Position numbers and translations under genes: made by a program. The notes under the pieces were generated by a model. The model saw nothing but the letters and a program-made list of their open reading frames with translations, was not told the origin of the DNA and did not search any database. Shown here piece after piece: positions 43,389-52,312 of a DNA stretch of 64,000 bases. The stretch's first letter is position 1. Every line of letters begins with the position of its first letter. The DNA is taken from assembly GCA_963696075.1 (NCBI GenBank), contig CAVOJD010000029.1, positions 186,001-250,000 of the forward strand, read 5' to 3'. Origin of the DNA: CAJQQK01 sp963696075. Its GTDB lineage: Bacteria; Pseudomonadota; Alphaproteobacteria; Rhizobiales; Hyphomicrobiaceae.

Positions 43389-45062
43389 TCAGGCCGGCGT
43401 GTCCTCGGCCTGCTTCTCGGTCTGCTCGCCCGTCTCGCTGTCGGACGACGGCCGCGTTTTGGCTTTCACCGGACGCACGGGCCGTTGCAGGAAGGCTGGA
43501 ACGTTGCCTTCGTGGAACCCGTCATTGGGATTGTTCTGGCGCGCCTCGTTACCACCGCGCCCACGCCCGCCGCGGCGCCGATTGCTGCTCGGCTCCTGGG
43601 GGGTGGTGGGGGTGGTCTCAGGGCCTGGCGATGACGATGAGGCAGGCGCCGGCCGCGGAGCAGAGCGCCGCGTCTCAACGTCAGCAGGCGCGTCGGCAAG
43701 CTCGATGGCGGGAGCCTCATCGCGGGCGCGGTCACGACCACGACCGCGGCCCCCACGGCTGGTTTCGGAAGACGCGCGAGGGCTTCTGGCTGCACGTGGC
43801 GGGGCATCGCGCGCCTCAGTCCCCTCTCCACGGCCAGAAGAACTGTCGCTACGCCGGCTGCTGCTGCTCTGGCCGCCACGCCCGCGCCGTCCCCGGCGCT
43901 TGCCCGAATCCTCGAAGTCTTCCGCGGTCGGCGGCTCACCGATCCACGACGGCATCTCGCCCGTGACTTTCTCGATGTCCTTGATCAGCTTGAGATCCTC
44001 CGGCCCGACGATGGTGGCCGAAAAACCCTGCCGGCCGGCGCGGCCCGTGCGCCCGATGCGGTGGACATAATCATCACCAACCCACGGCACATCGAAATTG
44101 AAGACGTGGCTGACTTCGGGAATGTCGAGACCGCGCGCGGCAACATCACTTGCAGCAAGGATCGTGATTTCGCCGCTGCGGAACTTGTCGAGTGTCGCGG
44201 TGCGGCTGGACTGATCCATGTCGCCATGAAGCTCACCGGCATTGAAGCCGTGCTTCTTCAGCGATTTGCACAGGATGGCGACATCCCGTTTGCGGTTGCA
44301 GAAGATGATCGCGTTCTGCACGTCCTCGGACCGGATCAGCTCGCGCAGCATTTCGCGTTTGGCCCAGTCTTCACCTTCCGCACACCACTGAAAACGTTGC
44401 GTGATGGTCTTTGCGGTGGTTGCTGGCCGGGCAACCTCGACACGCGCCGGGTCTTTGAGGAACTGGTCGACCAGGCGCTTGATCTCCGGCGGCATCGTCG
44501 CGGAGAAAAACAGGGTCTGGCGCCGCGGCGGCAGGGTCTTGCAAATGCGCTCGATGTCCGGGATGAAGCCCATGTCGAGCATGCGGTCGGCTTCGTCGAT
44601 GACGAGGATTTCAACGCTCGTCAGCAACAGCTTGCCGCGCTGGATGTGATCGAGCAGGCGTCCGGGCGTTGCAATCAGCACGTCGACACCGCGATCAATC
44701 TTGCGGTTCTGCTCGTCGAACGAGACACCGCCGATCAGCAGCGCGAGCGAGAGCTTGTGATTGACACCGTATTTCTCGAACGCCTCGGCCACCTGGGCGG
44801 CCAATTCGCGCGTCGGCGCGAGGATCAGCGAGCGTGGCATCCGCGCCCGCGCGCGTCCGGTCTCGAGGCGGGTGATCATTGGCAGAACGAATGCAGCCGT
44901 CTTGCCCGTGCCGGTCTGCGCGATACCAAGCACATCCCGTCCGGTGACGGCGATGGGGATCGATTGGGCTTGAATGGGCGTGGGCTCTGTATAGCCGGCC
45001 GCTGCCACGGCCTCATAAACCTTCGAACTCAATCCGAGTTCGCCAAATTTGGCAGTTTCCAA
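43389..45062 (-). CDS. DEAD-box ATP-dependent RNA helicase, RhlE-like
   Basis: A 557-residue helicase. AQTGTGKT (48-55), PTRELA (83-88), DEAD (156-159), SAT and HRIGRTGR (334-341) give a complete core. From about residue 375 follows a long Arg/Gly/Ser-rich disordered tail (GRRGRGG, GRGRGRDRARDE, GRGRGGNEARQ) that should bind RNA and may drive condensate or RNA-degradosome contacts. The acidic end is unusual. A helicase with a shorter tail lies at 461-1894. Its upstream region has spaced repeats. Confidence 0.94.
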   Translation of the reverse strand: METAKFGELGLSSKVYEAVAAAGYTEPTPIQAQSIPIAVTGRDVLGIAQTGTGKTAAFVLPMITRLETGRARARMPRSLILAPTRELAAQVAEAFEKYGVNHKLSLALLIGGVSFDEQNRKIDRGVDVLIATPGRLLDHIQRGKLLLTSVEILVIDEADRMLDMGFIPDIERICKTLPPRRQTLFFSATMPPEIKRLVDQFLKDPARVEVARPATTAKTITQRFQWCAEGEDWAKREMLRELIRSEDVQNAIIFCNRKRDVAILCKSLKKHGFNAGELHGDMDQSSRTATLDKFRSGEITILAASDVAARGLDIPEVSHVFNFDVPWVGDDYVHRIGRTGRAGRQGFSATIVGPEDLKLIKDIEKVTGEMPSWIGEPPTAEDFEDSGKRRGRRGRGGQSSSSRRSDSSSGRGEGTEARDAPPRAARSPRASSETSRGGRGRGRDRARDEAPAIELADAPADVETRRSAPRPAPASSSSPGPETTPTTPQEPSSNRRRGGRGRGGNEARQNNPNDGFHEGNVPAFLQRPVRPVKAKTRPSSDSETGEQTEKQAEDTPA

Positions 45063-45378
45063 GACAGTACGTCTCCAAATGGGTCGTCAGTTGTCGGGCG
45101 AGTCAGGAGCGATCGGATACGGTATTGAAGCGATCGCGTTGTTAACCGCCCATGGGCGTTGTCCAACGAGGGTTGCGTAGGCCGCAAGGATAACGGGCCT
45201 ATGACACAAGCGGCTATTCCGCTTCGATAGCGCAATCCTGGGTAAATGGCGCAATCCTTGGTGAGGAGCGCAATCGCCCCTTACCATGCGTCAAACACCT
45301 GCTAATACGCATATTGTAGTTGCGCAAGGCCTGACAAGGCGTCAGGGCAAAAACGTCCTTAACTATTGACGGTTTTTC
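45063..45378. promoter_or_regulatory. long leader/promoter region of the RhlE-like helicase with three spaced GCGCAATC repeats
   Basis: This 316-bp region upstream of the helicase (minus strand) contains GCGCAATC beginning at 45230, 45249 and 45268, an exact 19-bp spacing. The first two share the longer GCGCAATCCT. They lie about 170-210 bases before the start codon. They may be binding sites for a regulator on successive near-two-turn faces. No ORF was seen. Confidence 0.45.
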
Positions 45379-46209
45379 TCAGCGCGACAATGAAAAACGG
45401 TAAGTTACGCCGAAACTTCCGAAAAACTGATCCTCGGTCTCAACGACCGGGCTGTCGGCTGCATCACCGATCAGACGCTTGTATCCGACACTGGCGAGCA
45501 GCGACCAATTCCGGTCTATGTCGTAGGCCATCCCCAAATAGACGTGCACGTCCTTGAAGCCGGCTTCGCTGTCGTAGACCCCCAGTCCGGCGCGCGAACG
45601 CGCTGACTGGGTCGGCGAGACGCCAAAATAATTATCCATGTAGTCATTATCGGCATAAGTCGCGCCAACCCGGGCCTTGAGTTCCACGTTCGGCGCGATG
45701 TGCTGTTGCGCCGCCGCCCCGATCCGGAAAAAGCCGCCGGTGTCGCCACTCACAATGCGGTGGTAGGAGACGTCGAACAGCATGATACCGGACCGAAAGC
45801 CAACATACCCGCCGGCAACAAAGCCATCGTCAACGTCACCAAGCCCGCGCAGCAAACGCCCATCATCCTGGTCACGACCGAAGGCGTAGCCCCCGAGGAC
45901 ACCGGCCTCGAAGCCGTGATTGTCGAGCAGGCGAAAGCGGATGTCATCGATACCGTTGAAGGAGAATGCGCCCCCGGCACCGTCGGAAAACACGGGATAG
46001 ACGATCGGCGCGCCGACCACTTCGTAATCGTTGGAGCCTTCATATTTGGGTCGGACCATCCCAATGGCGCCGATCTTGAGATCGCCAGCCTGGGCCGTGC
46101 CCGGAATCAGGTTTGTGGCCGGCAGCAAGACGAGGGCGCCCGCGCCAACCCACACACTGGCCCCCGCAGCAATCCACGTCCTAACGGAGCCTCCAAAGGC
46201 TTTCAGCAC
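45379..46209 (-). CDS. MipA/OmpV family outer-membrane protein
   Basis: A 276-residue exported protein: signal peptide about 1-40 (ends AQA), then alternating beta strands. MVRPKYEGSNDYEVVGAPIVYPVF and DDIRFRLLDNHGFEAGVLGGYAFGRDQDD are typical MipA/OmpV segments, and the C-terminal strand QFFGSFGVTYRFSL fits a barrel end. Family members act as murein-scaffold or outer-membrane channel proteins; the role here is not known. It is divergent from the MBL-fold gene. Confidence 0.88.
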   Translation of the reverse strand: MLKAFGGSVRTWIAAGASVWVGAGALVLLPATNLIPGTAQAGDLKIGAIGMVRPKYEGSNDYEVVGAPIVYPVFSDGAGGAFSFNGIDDIRFRLLDNHGFEAGVLGGYAFGRDQDDGRLLRGLGDVDDGFVAGGYVGFRSGIMLFDVSYHRIVSGDTGGFFRIGAAAQQHIAPNVELKARVGATYADNDYMDNYFGVSPTQSARSRAGLGVYDSEAGFKDVHVYLGMAYDIDRNWSLLASVGYKRLIGDAADSPVVETEDQFFGSFGVTYRFSLSR

Positions 46210-46512
46210 CGAATTCCCCCATCATCGTGTCGTCACGCGGTGTCGCGCGGCCGAGATTCTCTGTCATTCATTACCACGACTTACGCCATGCCGCCCGTCG
46301 TCGATCAGTTCGAGACGATATTTTGCCACCGGTTGTTGCCATCAAGACTCGCGGCGTCGCCTGATGACGTCACCTGACGGATGAGTGGTGCTGATATCGT
46401 CACGGCGATTGAATAGCCGGCCGCAAGGGATGCAGCCGCCGCCGGCCCGTCGTAGTCTCACCAAAACAGCCCGGAGCGGGGCTGGATGAACAGGACCGCA
46501 AAGGGGTTGGAT
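46210..46512. other. 303-bp divergent intergenic region
   Basis: This region separates the MipA/OmpV gene and the MBL-fold gene, which point away from each other. No convincing promoter box, repeat or hairpin stood out. An alternative ATG for the MBL gene lies at 46486. Confidence 0.4.
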
Positions 46513-47388
46513 ATGCCGGGCATCAAGATTGGTGATTTTCAACTGAGCCGCGTCGAGGAAATGGATTTCCCGATGGCGTACGCACAGACCTTTTTCCCCG
46601 ACATGACGGATGAGATGCTCGCCGACATCCGCCGCGCGATCCCGCCCGGCCATCTGACCGAGGACGGCAAGGTCATCTTTTCCTTTCACAGCTATGTCGT
46701 CCGGACGGGCCGCTACAACATTTTGATAGATACCTGCTGCGGCAACGACAAGGAACGTCCCGGCCGCGATCACTTTTCGGGTCTCACCACCAACTATCTC
46801 GACACGCTCGCCGCCGAAGGGCTTCAGCCCGAAGACGTTGATTTCGTGATGTGCACCCACCTTCACTGGGATCACATCGGCTGGAACACGCGGCTGATCA
46901 ACGGCGAATGGGTGCCAACGTTCCCCAACGCACAAGTGGTGATGGCCAAGCGCGAGTACGATTTCTGGAATGAAGCCTACGCAAGTGGTGCAGCGAGCAT
47001 TCACCGCAACGGGTTCGCCGACAGTGTCATGCCGATCGTCCGGGCCGAGAAGGCGCTGTTGGTGGCCGACGACTATGAACTCGACACCGGCATCTGGCTC
47101 GAGCCGTGTCATGGTCATTCCGCCGGCCACGTCGTTGTCAACCTCGCCTCCGGCGATGACCGGGCCGTGGTGACCGGCGATGTCATCCACCATCTCTCCC
47201 AGCTTCGCATTCCGGATCTCTCGACGATGGCGGACACCGACACCGAACTGGCCCGCGTCAACCGCAAGGCCCTGATCGAAAAACACGCCGACACCGGCAA
47301 CCTCGTCTGCACGGCGCACTTCAAGGCGCCCTCGGTCGGCCGCATCGAGTCGGATGACGATGGGTTCAAATGGGATGGGGTTTACTGA
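46513..47388 (+). CDS. MBL-fold metallo-hydrolase
   Basis: A 291-residue zinc hydrolase. THLHWDHIGW (115-124) is the HxHxDH metal motif; a further metal histidine lies in CHGHSAGHVVV, an aspartate in TGDVIHH, and the last histidine in CTAHFKAPSVGRI. It resembles quorum-quenching lactonase-like and related MBL proteins, but the substrate cannot be told. ATG 46513 has AAGGGG at spacing 6; ATG 46486 would add nine residues. It is followed by a terminator. Confidence 0.88.
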   Translation: MPGIKIGDFQLSRVEEMDFPMAYAQTFFPDMTDEMLADIRRAIPPGHLTEDGKVIFSFHSYVVRTGRYNILIDTCCGNDKERPGRDHFSGLTTNYLDTLAAEGLQPEDVDFVMCTHLHWDHIGWNTRLINGEWVPTFPNAQVVMAKREYDFWNEAYASGAASIHRNGFADSVMPIVRAEKALLVADDYELDTGIWLEPCHGHSAGHVVVNLASGDDRAVVTGDVIHHLSQLRIPDLSTMADTDTELARVNRKALIEKHADTGNLVCTAHFKAPSVGRIESDDDGFKWDGVY

Positions 47389-47514
47389 GCGCGACGAAGG
47401 CGGCAGCGAAGTCGTCTGTCCAGGAAGGCGCTGGGGTTTATCACGCTCGAAGGGGAGTCCTGAGGTTTTGCGCCTTCACAACCTCGAGCGCTAATGGATC
47501 AACGTCAAAAAGAA

Positions 47515-47550
47515 AAAGGGCGCGTCGAGGCTGCGCCCTTTCCAGTTTTT
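47515..47550. terminator. intrinsic terminator between convergent genes
   Basis: AAAGGGCGC (47515-47523) pairs with GCGCCCTTT (47533-47541). GTTTTT follows on the plus strand and an A-rich stretch precedes it, so it can work in both directions for the MBL-fold and the DUF2780-like genes. Confidence 0.85.
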
Positions 47551-47595
47551 GTCGCAGGCGGCCTGTCATGTGGTCGCCGATGCCGCACGGCGTCG

Positions 47596-47997
47596 TCAGA
47601 TCAGTCCGCTTGGAATGTTCGATTCAAGTGCGGACACAACTTCCGGCGGTGCATTCTCTTTTGCAAAGCCAATGACCTCGCTGACCAGCGACTTGGACTT
47701 GTCGCTATCGAGGCCGAGCCCCTGGAGCTGACCCAACGCCTGCGTCACGGCGCCGGCGCTCCCGCCGGTGACAGATGAGAGAGCGCCGCCGAGCATGCCC
47801 GTGATGCCACCGCTGCCGGCCTGACTGTCGGCGGCGCCGAGCAGTGCATCAGCGCCAGGGATCGCGCCCATCAGTTGTGAGACAACACCGTCCGGCAGGA
47901 CTGATTTGAGAAGATTGAGGACGACCCCGATTGCAGGCTGCGCAGTGCTCGCGTCGATCCCGACGTTCTGGACGACCCGGTTGATAAGATCTTGCAT
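47596..47997 (-). CDS. small DUF2780-like protein
   Basis: A 133-residue protein beginning MQDLINRVVQNVGIDASTAQ, with a helical N-terminal bundle (TAQPAIGVVLNLLKSVLPDGVVSQLMGAIPGADALL), a Gly/Ser/Ala-rich middle and a second helical motif with ESNIPSGLI. This resembles DUF2780 (VcgC/VcgE) proteins, of unknown function; the family call is moderate. ATG 47997 has AAGGGAG upstream, while the longer frame overlaps the divergent GMC gene's control region. Confidence 0.65.
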   Translation of the reverse strand: MQDLINRVVQNVGIDASTAQPAIGVVLNLLKSVLPDGVVSQLMGAIPGADALLGAADSQAGSGGITGMLGGALSSVTGGSAGAVTQALGQLQGLGLDSDKSKSLVSEVIGFAKENAPPEVVSALESNIPSGLI

Positions 47998-48178
47998 TTC
48001 GCTACTCCCTTGGAAATTTGGACTGTTCCGGACACGGACAGCCATAGCGAACCTGCCCACCAACCGCAAACCGGCGGCGTCCACCGATCGTGACGACACA
48101 ATCGCCATCGCGATTGCGGGCAGCCGCCCGCGCGATAGAGTTGCCCCCGGTCCAATGATGCAGAGAGCAGGTAGCAAG

Positions 48179-49798
48179 GTGGCACAACCCGCGTTCGATT
48201 ACATTGTCATTGGCGCGGGCTCGGCAGGCGCCGTGGTCGCAAATCGCCTCTCCGCCAACCCAAAAAACAAGGTGCTTCTGCTCGAGGCAGGCCCCAGGCG
48301 CCACCACTGGTCGCCGATCCCGCTCGGCTACGCGCTACTCCTGAACAATCCCGCCGCCAACTGGTGTTACACCGCCGAGCCGGAAGCCGCGACTGGCGGC
48401 AGGCGGTTGCCCGTGCCGCGCGGGCGCATGCTGGGGGGGTCGAGTGCGATCAACGGCTGTGCCTTCGTGCGCGGCCAGGCCAACGACTTCGACACCTGGG
48501 CACAACTCGGCAACCGCGGCTGGAGCTATGCTGACGTGTTGCCGTTCTTCAAGAAGATGGAGACCTACGAGGGCGGGGGCGATGACGCCCTGCGCGGGCG
48601 AGAGGGGCCACTGCGCGTTACCGATCCCCCACCGGCCGATCCCCTTCTCCGGCATCTGATTGCAGCAGCCGGCGAAGTCGGCATCCCGCACAACAAGGAC
48701 TACAATGGCGCCAGCCAGGATGGCATCGCCATGAGCCAGGCGACGATCGCGGGCGGTTGGCGCATGAGCACGGCACGATGTTACCTCGACCCCGTCCGCA
48801 ACCGCCCAAACCTTCATATCGAAGCAAACGCACTCGCCCATAATCTGCTCTTCGAGGGCACGCGCTGCATCGGCGTCAGCTACGACGTCAAGGGCGACGT
48901 CCGCGAGGCCCGCGCCGGACGCGAAGTCATCATCAGCGCTGGATCAATCAATTCACCCCAACTCCTCGAACTCTCCGGTATCGGCCAGCCGGAGCGATTG
49001 AAGCAGGTCGGCATCGACGTGCGCCACGCCCTCTCCGGTGTCGGCGAGAACCTGCGCGATCATTATGCGCCGCGAACGCGCTGGGCAATCAATGCGAAAG
49101 GCTACACCTACAATGACCGCGCCGGTGGCTGGCGCCTCGGCGGCCACATCGCGCAGTATCTGGCGACCCGCCAGGGCATGCTCTCGATGGTGGCAGCCCC
49201 TTTGCGCGCCTTCGTGCGCTCGCGCGAGGGCCTCGACGCACCCGATTTGCTGCTCGGCTGGGTGCCGATGCTCTACGATCCGGGCCCGAGGATCTCGAAG
49301 CAGTCCGGCATGACCTGTTATGCCCACCCGATGCGGCCCGAAAGCAAGGGCCACATCCATGTCACCTCGTCCGACCCGCGGTCCGCGCCCGCAATCACGT
49401 TCAATTTCCTCCACGATGCCGCGGACGCAGCCCTCACCGTGCGTGCAATCCAGATTGCGCGCGCGATCATGACGGCGCCCGCGATGGCCCCCCTCCAGGT
49501 CACCGAACTGGCGCCAGGCGCTGAGGCTCAGACGGACGATGAGATCCTTGGCTGGGTCCGGGCCGCCGGCGAGACGACTTATCATCCCGTCGGCACCTGC
49601 CGCATGGGCCAGGATGCCGGCGCCGTGGTCGATGAGCGCCTCCGTGTTCATGGCCTACAAGGCTTGCGCATCGCGGATGCCTCGATCATGCCCACGCTCA
49701 CCTCCGGCAACACCAACGCGCCGGCGATCATGATCGGCGAAAAGGCGGCAGCGATGGTGCTGGAGGATGCCGGCGTCGACGCGCTCCAGCCGGTCTGA
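48179..49798 (+). CDS. GMC-family FAD oxidoreductase
   Basis: A 539-residue flavoenzyme, paralogous to the one at 9820. The FAD motif IGAGSAGAVVANRLS is near residue 10. The GMC signatures PRGRMLGGSSAINGCAFVRGQ and AGSINSPQLLELSGIG are present. The C-terminal YHPVGTCRMG and IADASIMPTLTSGNTNAP carry the catalytic histidine and FAD contacts. GTG 48179 gives the family-typical start; ATG 48155 is an alternative. The substrate is unknown. Confidence 0.9.
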   Translation: MAQPAFDYIVIGAGSAGAVVANRLSANPKNKVLLLEAGPRRHHWSPIPLGYALLLNNPAANWCYTAEPEAATGGRRLPVPRGRMLGGSSAINGCAFVRGQANDFDTWAQLGNRGWSYADVLPFFKKMETYEGGGDDALRGREGPLRVTDPPPADPLLRHLIAAAGEVGIPHNKDYNGASQDGIAMSQATIAGGWRMSTARCYLDPVRNRPNLHIEANALAHNLLFEGTRCIGVSYDVKGDVREARAGREVIISAGSINSPQLLELSGIGQPERLKQVGIDVRHALSGVGENLRDHYAPRTRWAINAKGYTYNDRAGGWRLGGHIAQYLATRQGMLSMVAAPLRAFVRSREGLDAPDLLLGWVPMLYDPGPRISKQSGMTCYAHPMRPESKGHIHVTSSDPRSAPAITFNFLHDAADAALTVRAIQIARAIMTAPAMAPLQVTELAPGAEAQTDDEILGWVRAAGETTYHPVGTCRMGQDAGAVVDERLRVHGLQGLRIADASIMPTLTSGNTNAPAIMIGEKAAAMVLEDAGVDALQPV

Positions 49799-49924
49799 GG
49801 CGGCACGCGAACACGACCCCTCGCGGTGTGTTGAACGATCGTGTGCGGCTCTTTCCGCGACACGCAGCCCGAGAGTGGGCTAGTGTGTCGACACCGATCG
49901 CAGTCCCTCGAAAGTGGTTCAGGC

Positions 49925-50398
49925 ATGCAGCGCAGCAGATGTTTTTCAGGGTTGGCCGCCCTCGTGTGGGCCATCATCGTTTCAGCGCCGAACGCGGCGG
50001 CAGCAACGACGAAGCCAAAGCCCATCGAGATCAAGGGCGAGATCATTGACACGTGGTGCTATCTCTCCGGCGTCATGGGCGGTCCGGAGGCAACATCCGG
50101 TTCAGCCCACCACACCTGTGCGCTGTGGTGCGCGGCCGGCGGCATCCCCGTCGGCATGCGTGCCGAAGATGGCACCGTCTACATGATCCTCAAGATCAAG
50201 GGCGAGGACCCGCTCGAAAAATCCGACACCATCATGGAGATCCAGAGCAACGTGATCACGGCTCGCGGTCACCATTACGTGCGTGACGGCGTCAATTATC
50301 TGGTTGTCGACAAGGTGGTCGCCAACGACGGCATCACCAATCACAACCACAACGACTATGGCCCCGTGCCACCGTTCGCCGTGCCGGAGAAGAAGTGA
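49925..50398 (+). CDS. exported three-cysteine protein, first gene of a SCO1-linked operon
   Basis: A 157-residue protein with signal peptide 1-26 (ANAAAA). The core reads G-E-I-I-D-T-W-C45-Y-L-S-G, then HHTC65ALWC69AAGGIPVGM, then short beta strands. The pattern of one cysteine in a G-x-[VI]-[VI]-D-x-x-C segment and a second C-x3-C pair before a G-[IL]-P-x-G turn occurs in other uncharacterised exported proteins. A small OB-like barrel binding a metal or disulfide is inference. The His-rich end NHNHND could also bind metal. It overlaps the next gene by one base. Confidence 0.75.
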   Translation: MQRSRCFSGLAALVWAIIVSAPNAAAATTKPKPIEIKGEIIDTWCYLSGVMGGPEATSGSAHHTCALWCAAGGIPVGMRAEDGTVYMILKIKGEDPLEKSDTIMEIQSNVITARGHHYVRDGVNYLVVDKVVANDGITNHNHNDYGPVPPFAVPEKK

Positions 50399-50991
50399 TG
50401 ATGAACCAAACCTCGATCCCGGCCCGGCTGGCACTTCTCGCGGGCCTCTGGGCGTTTGCTGCAACGCCTGTTCTGGCCGCAGACTTCTCGAAAGGAAGCA
50501 ACGCCGCCGAACTGGGCCTCGTCGGCGAAGCGAAAGCGATGTTCTCCGGCAAGGTCGTCGACATCCTGTGCGAACTCTCCGGGGATTGCCCCGCCAATTG
50601 CGGCGACGGCAAGCGTCAGCTTGGCCTCGTGCGCGACACCGACAACGCCCTGGTCGTCGTCTCGAAGAATGCCCAGTTCGAGTTCAACGGCGCTGTCGAT
50701 GATCTCCTGCCCTATTGCAACAAGGCGGTCGACGTCGATGGCCTGTTGCTGGGCGACGACCCGGGCATGCCGGCGAAAGTCTATATGGCCCAGTTCATCC
50801 GCCTGAAGGGCGAGACCACCTGGATCAAGACGGAGCGCTGGACCAAGGCCTGGGCCGAACGCAATCCGGAAGCCAAGGGCGAGGGCCCCTGGTTCCGCCG
50901 CGACCCGCGCGTGAAGAAACAGATCGAGAAATCGGGCTATTTCGGCCTCGGCAAGGACGTCGACGAGAAATGGCGCAAGGAGAACCAGTGA
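50398..50991 (+). CDS. exported cysteine protein, distant paralog of its upstream neighbour
   Basis: A 197-residue protein with a signal peptide (about 1-28, VLAAD). It repeats the neighbour's motif as G-K-V-V-D-I-L-C58-E-L-S-G, followed by C64-P-A-N-C68 and a G-x-x-Q-L-G-L turn, then adds C107 and a longer C-terminal helix-rich part (WTKAWAERNPEAKG). The shared motif, similar spacing and adjacency suggest duplication followed by divergence. Start ATG 50398 lies in a TGATG overlap, with ATG 50401 also possible. The stop overlaps the SCO1 start. Confidence 0.75.
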   Translation: MMNQTSIPARLALLAGLWAFAATPVLAADFSKGSNAAELGLVGEAKAMFSGKVVDILCELSGDCPANCGDGKRQLGLVRDTDNALVVVSKNAQFEFNGAVDDLLPYCNKAVDVDGLLLGDDPGMPAKVYMAQFIRLKGETTWIKTERWTKAWAERNPEAKGEGPWFRRDPRVKKQIEKSGYFGLGKDVDEKWRKENQ

Positions 50992-51647
50992 TGGCGGGCC
51001 GCATCACGGCGCTCATCGTTGGTGCTCTGGCATTGAGTGCGGTGACGATAGCGTGGGGCACGCAGGCCGCGTCGCCGCAGGCGCACAGCCATAGCCACGG
51101 CACTGACCACTTCGAGGCGAAAGCTGCCGCGCCGGCGCTGCCCTCCAACACGCCGGGCTTTCCCGAGATCAAGGGCGGCGAGTTCCGCCTTGTGGATGGG
51201 CAAGGCCGTGTCCGCACCGCGAAGAATCCGGCCGGCCGCCCGCAGCTCCTGTTTTTCGGCTACGCCAACTGCCAGGCGATCTGCTCCGTGGCGCTGCCGC
51301 GGATGGCCCGCGCCGTCGAGGAACTGGACCGCCAGGGCGTGACCGTGACGCCGGTCCTGATCACCGTCGATCCCGCCCGCGACACTGTCGCAACGCTCGA
51401 GCCGGCACTGCGCAAACACCATGCCCGCTTCGTCGGCCTGACCGGCGCTGGCGATGCCCTGGAGGCCGCCTACCGCGCCTTCCAGGTCGATCGCAAGATC
51501 GTGTTCACCCACCCCGATTATGGCGATGTCTTTGCGCACGGCTCATATATCTATCTGCTCGCAGCAGACGGCCGGTTCCTGACATTGCTGCCGCCGGTCC
51601 TCGGCCCGGAGCGGATCGCGGAAGTGGTGAAGGGGTATCTGGACTAG
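50991..51647 (+). CDS. SCO1/SenC-type copper chaperone
   Basis: A 218-residue protein with an N-terminal membrane anchor or signal (about 5-26), a His-rich stretch HSHSHGTDH (33-40), and a thioredoxin-fold SCO domain. The copper ligands are C94 and C98 in YANCQAICS and the conserved histidine H183 in VFAHGSYIYLL. ITVDPARDT is the family loop. SCO proteins deliver copper to cytochrome oxidase or act as thiol reductants. No oxidase gene is nearby, so the partner may be the two upstream cysteine proteins. It is coupled to them by overlapping codons. Confidence 0.92.
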   Translation: MAGRITALIVGALALSAVTIAWGTQAASPQAHSHSHGTDHFEAKAAAPALPSNTPGFPEIKGGEFRLVDGQGRVRTAKNPAGRPQLLFFGYANCQAICSVALPRMARAVEELDRQGVTVTPVLITVDPARDTVATLEPALRKHHARFVGLTGAGDALEAAYRAFQVDRKIVFTHPDYGDVFAHGSYIYLLAADGRFLTLLPPVLGPERIAEVVKGYLD

Positions 51648-51665
51648 GACCCGCGTGCGCCAGCC

Positions 51666-52163
51666 CTATTCGAGCCGCTCGATTGCCGTGCGAATGGCGT
51701 CAAGGTTCTCCGGGCCGGCCGGGCAGCCGGAAGCGCCGGCCGACAGCGTCTGGACCGGACGGCTGGCAAGCAGGCGTTTGAGCGGTTCGATGGCCCGGCG
51801 CTCGCCGCTGTTGGCGAGGTAGTCGACTGCGAGTGAACGGATTGGGTAAACGCCGTCGCAGGTCTGGACATCTGTTTTGGTCGAGAGCACTGCGATCATG
51901 CCGTCGACCGCCTCGGGTGTCCTGAAGCCGGCGAGGCATTGCACGGCCCATAAATCGCAATCGTGTCGTTCGAGAAGAAGACTTTGGATCGGCGCGAAGC
52001 CGCGCGGCGCGCAGTGGTCGGTGTCATGGATGAACCGGCAGTGGGCGCCGGCAAGTTGCCGTTCAAGCGCGGCTTCCGTGATCGCGCGGGGCCAGAACGT
52101 ATAGACCGCATAGATAATCGCTGCGACGGCGAGGATACTGAGGATGGAGCGTCTGTGGAGCAT
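51666..52163 (-). CDS. membrane-anchored protein with HEAT-like helices, unknown function
   Basis: A 165-residue protein with an N-terminal membrane span (about 7-24) and an exported domain with five cysteines (LAGAHCRF, TDHCAPRG, ERHDCDLWAVQC, VQTCDGVYP), plus one near the end (GASGCPAG). The helices AVDGMIAVLSTK and SLAVDYLANSGERRAIEPLKRLL resemble HEAT repeats. No family is claimed. ATG 52163 is favoured, but an ATG/GTG further upstream is possible. It is convergent with the SCO1 gene. Confidence 0.55.
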   Translation of the reverse strand: MLHRRSILSILAVAAIIYAVYTFWPRAITEAALERQLAGAHCRFIHDTDHCAPRGFAPIQSLLLERHDCDLWAVQCLAGFRTPEAVDGMIAVLSTKTDVQTCDGVYPIRSLAVDYLANSGERRAIEPLKRLLASRPVQTLSAGASGCPAGPENLDAIRTAIERLE

Positions 52164-52312
52164 CGCGGCTGTGCCTGGCATTGGTGTGGTCACCTCGCCA
52201 GCATATACGCGATCACCGGGTTTGAGCAGCCTCGACGCATGAGGCTTGCTTCTGTCGGGCAGGCGGTCGCGATCCGTCAGGCTTCGGCGCTGAAACCGCG
52301 CCCAACGCAGCC

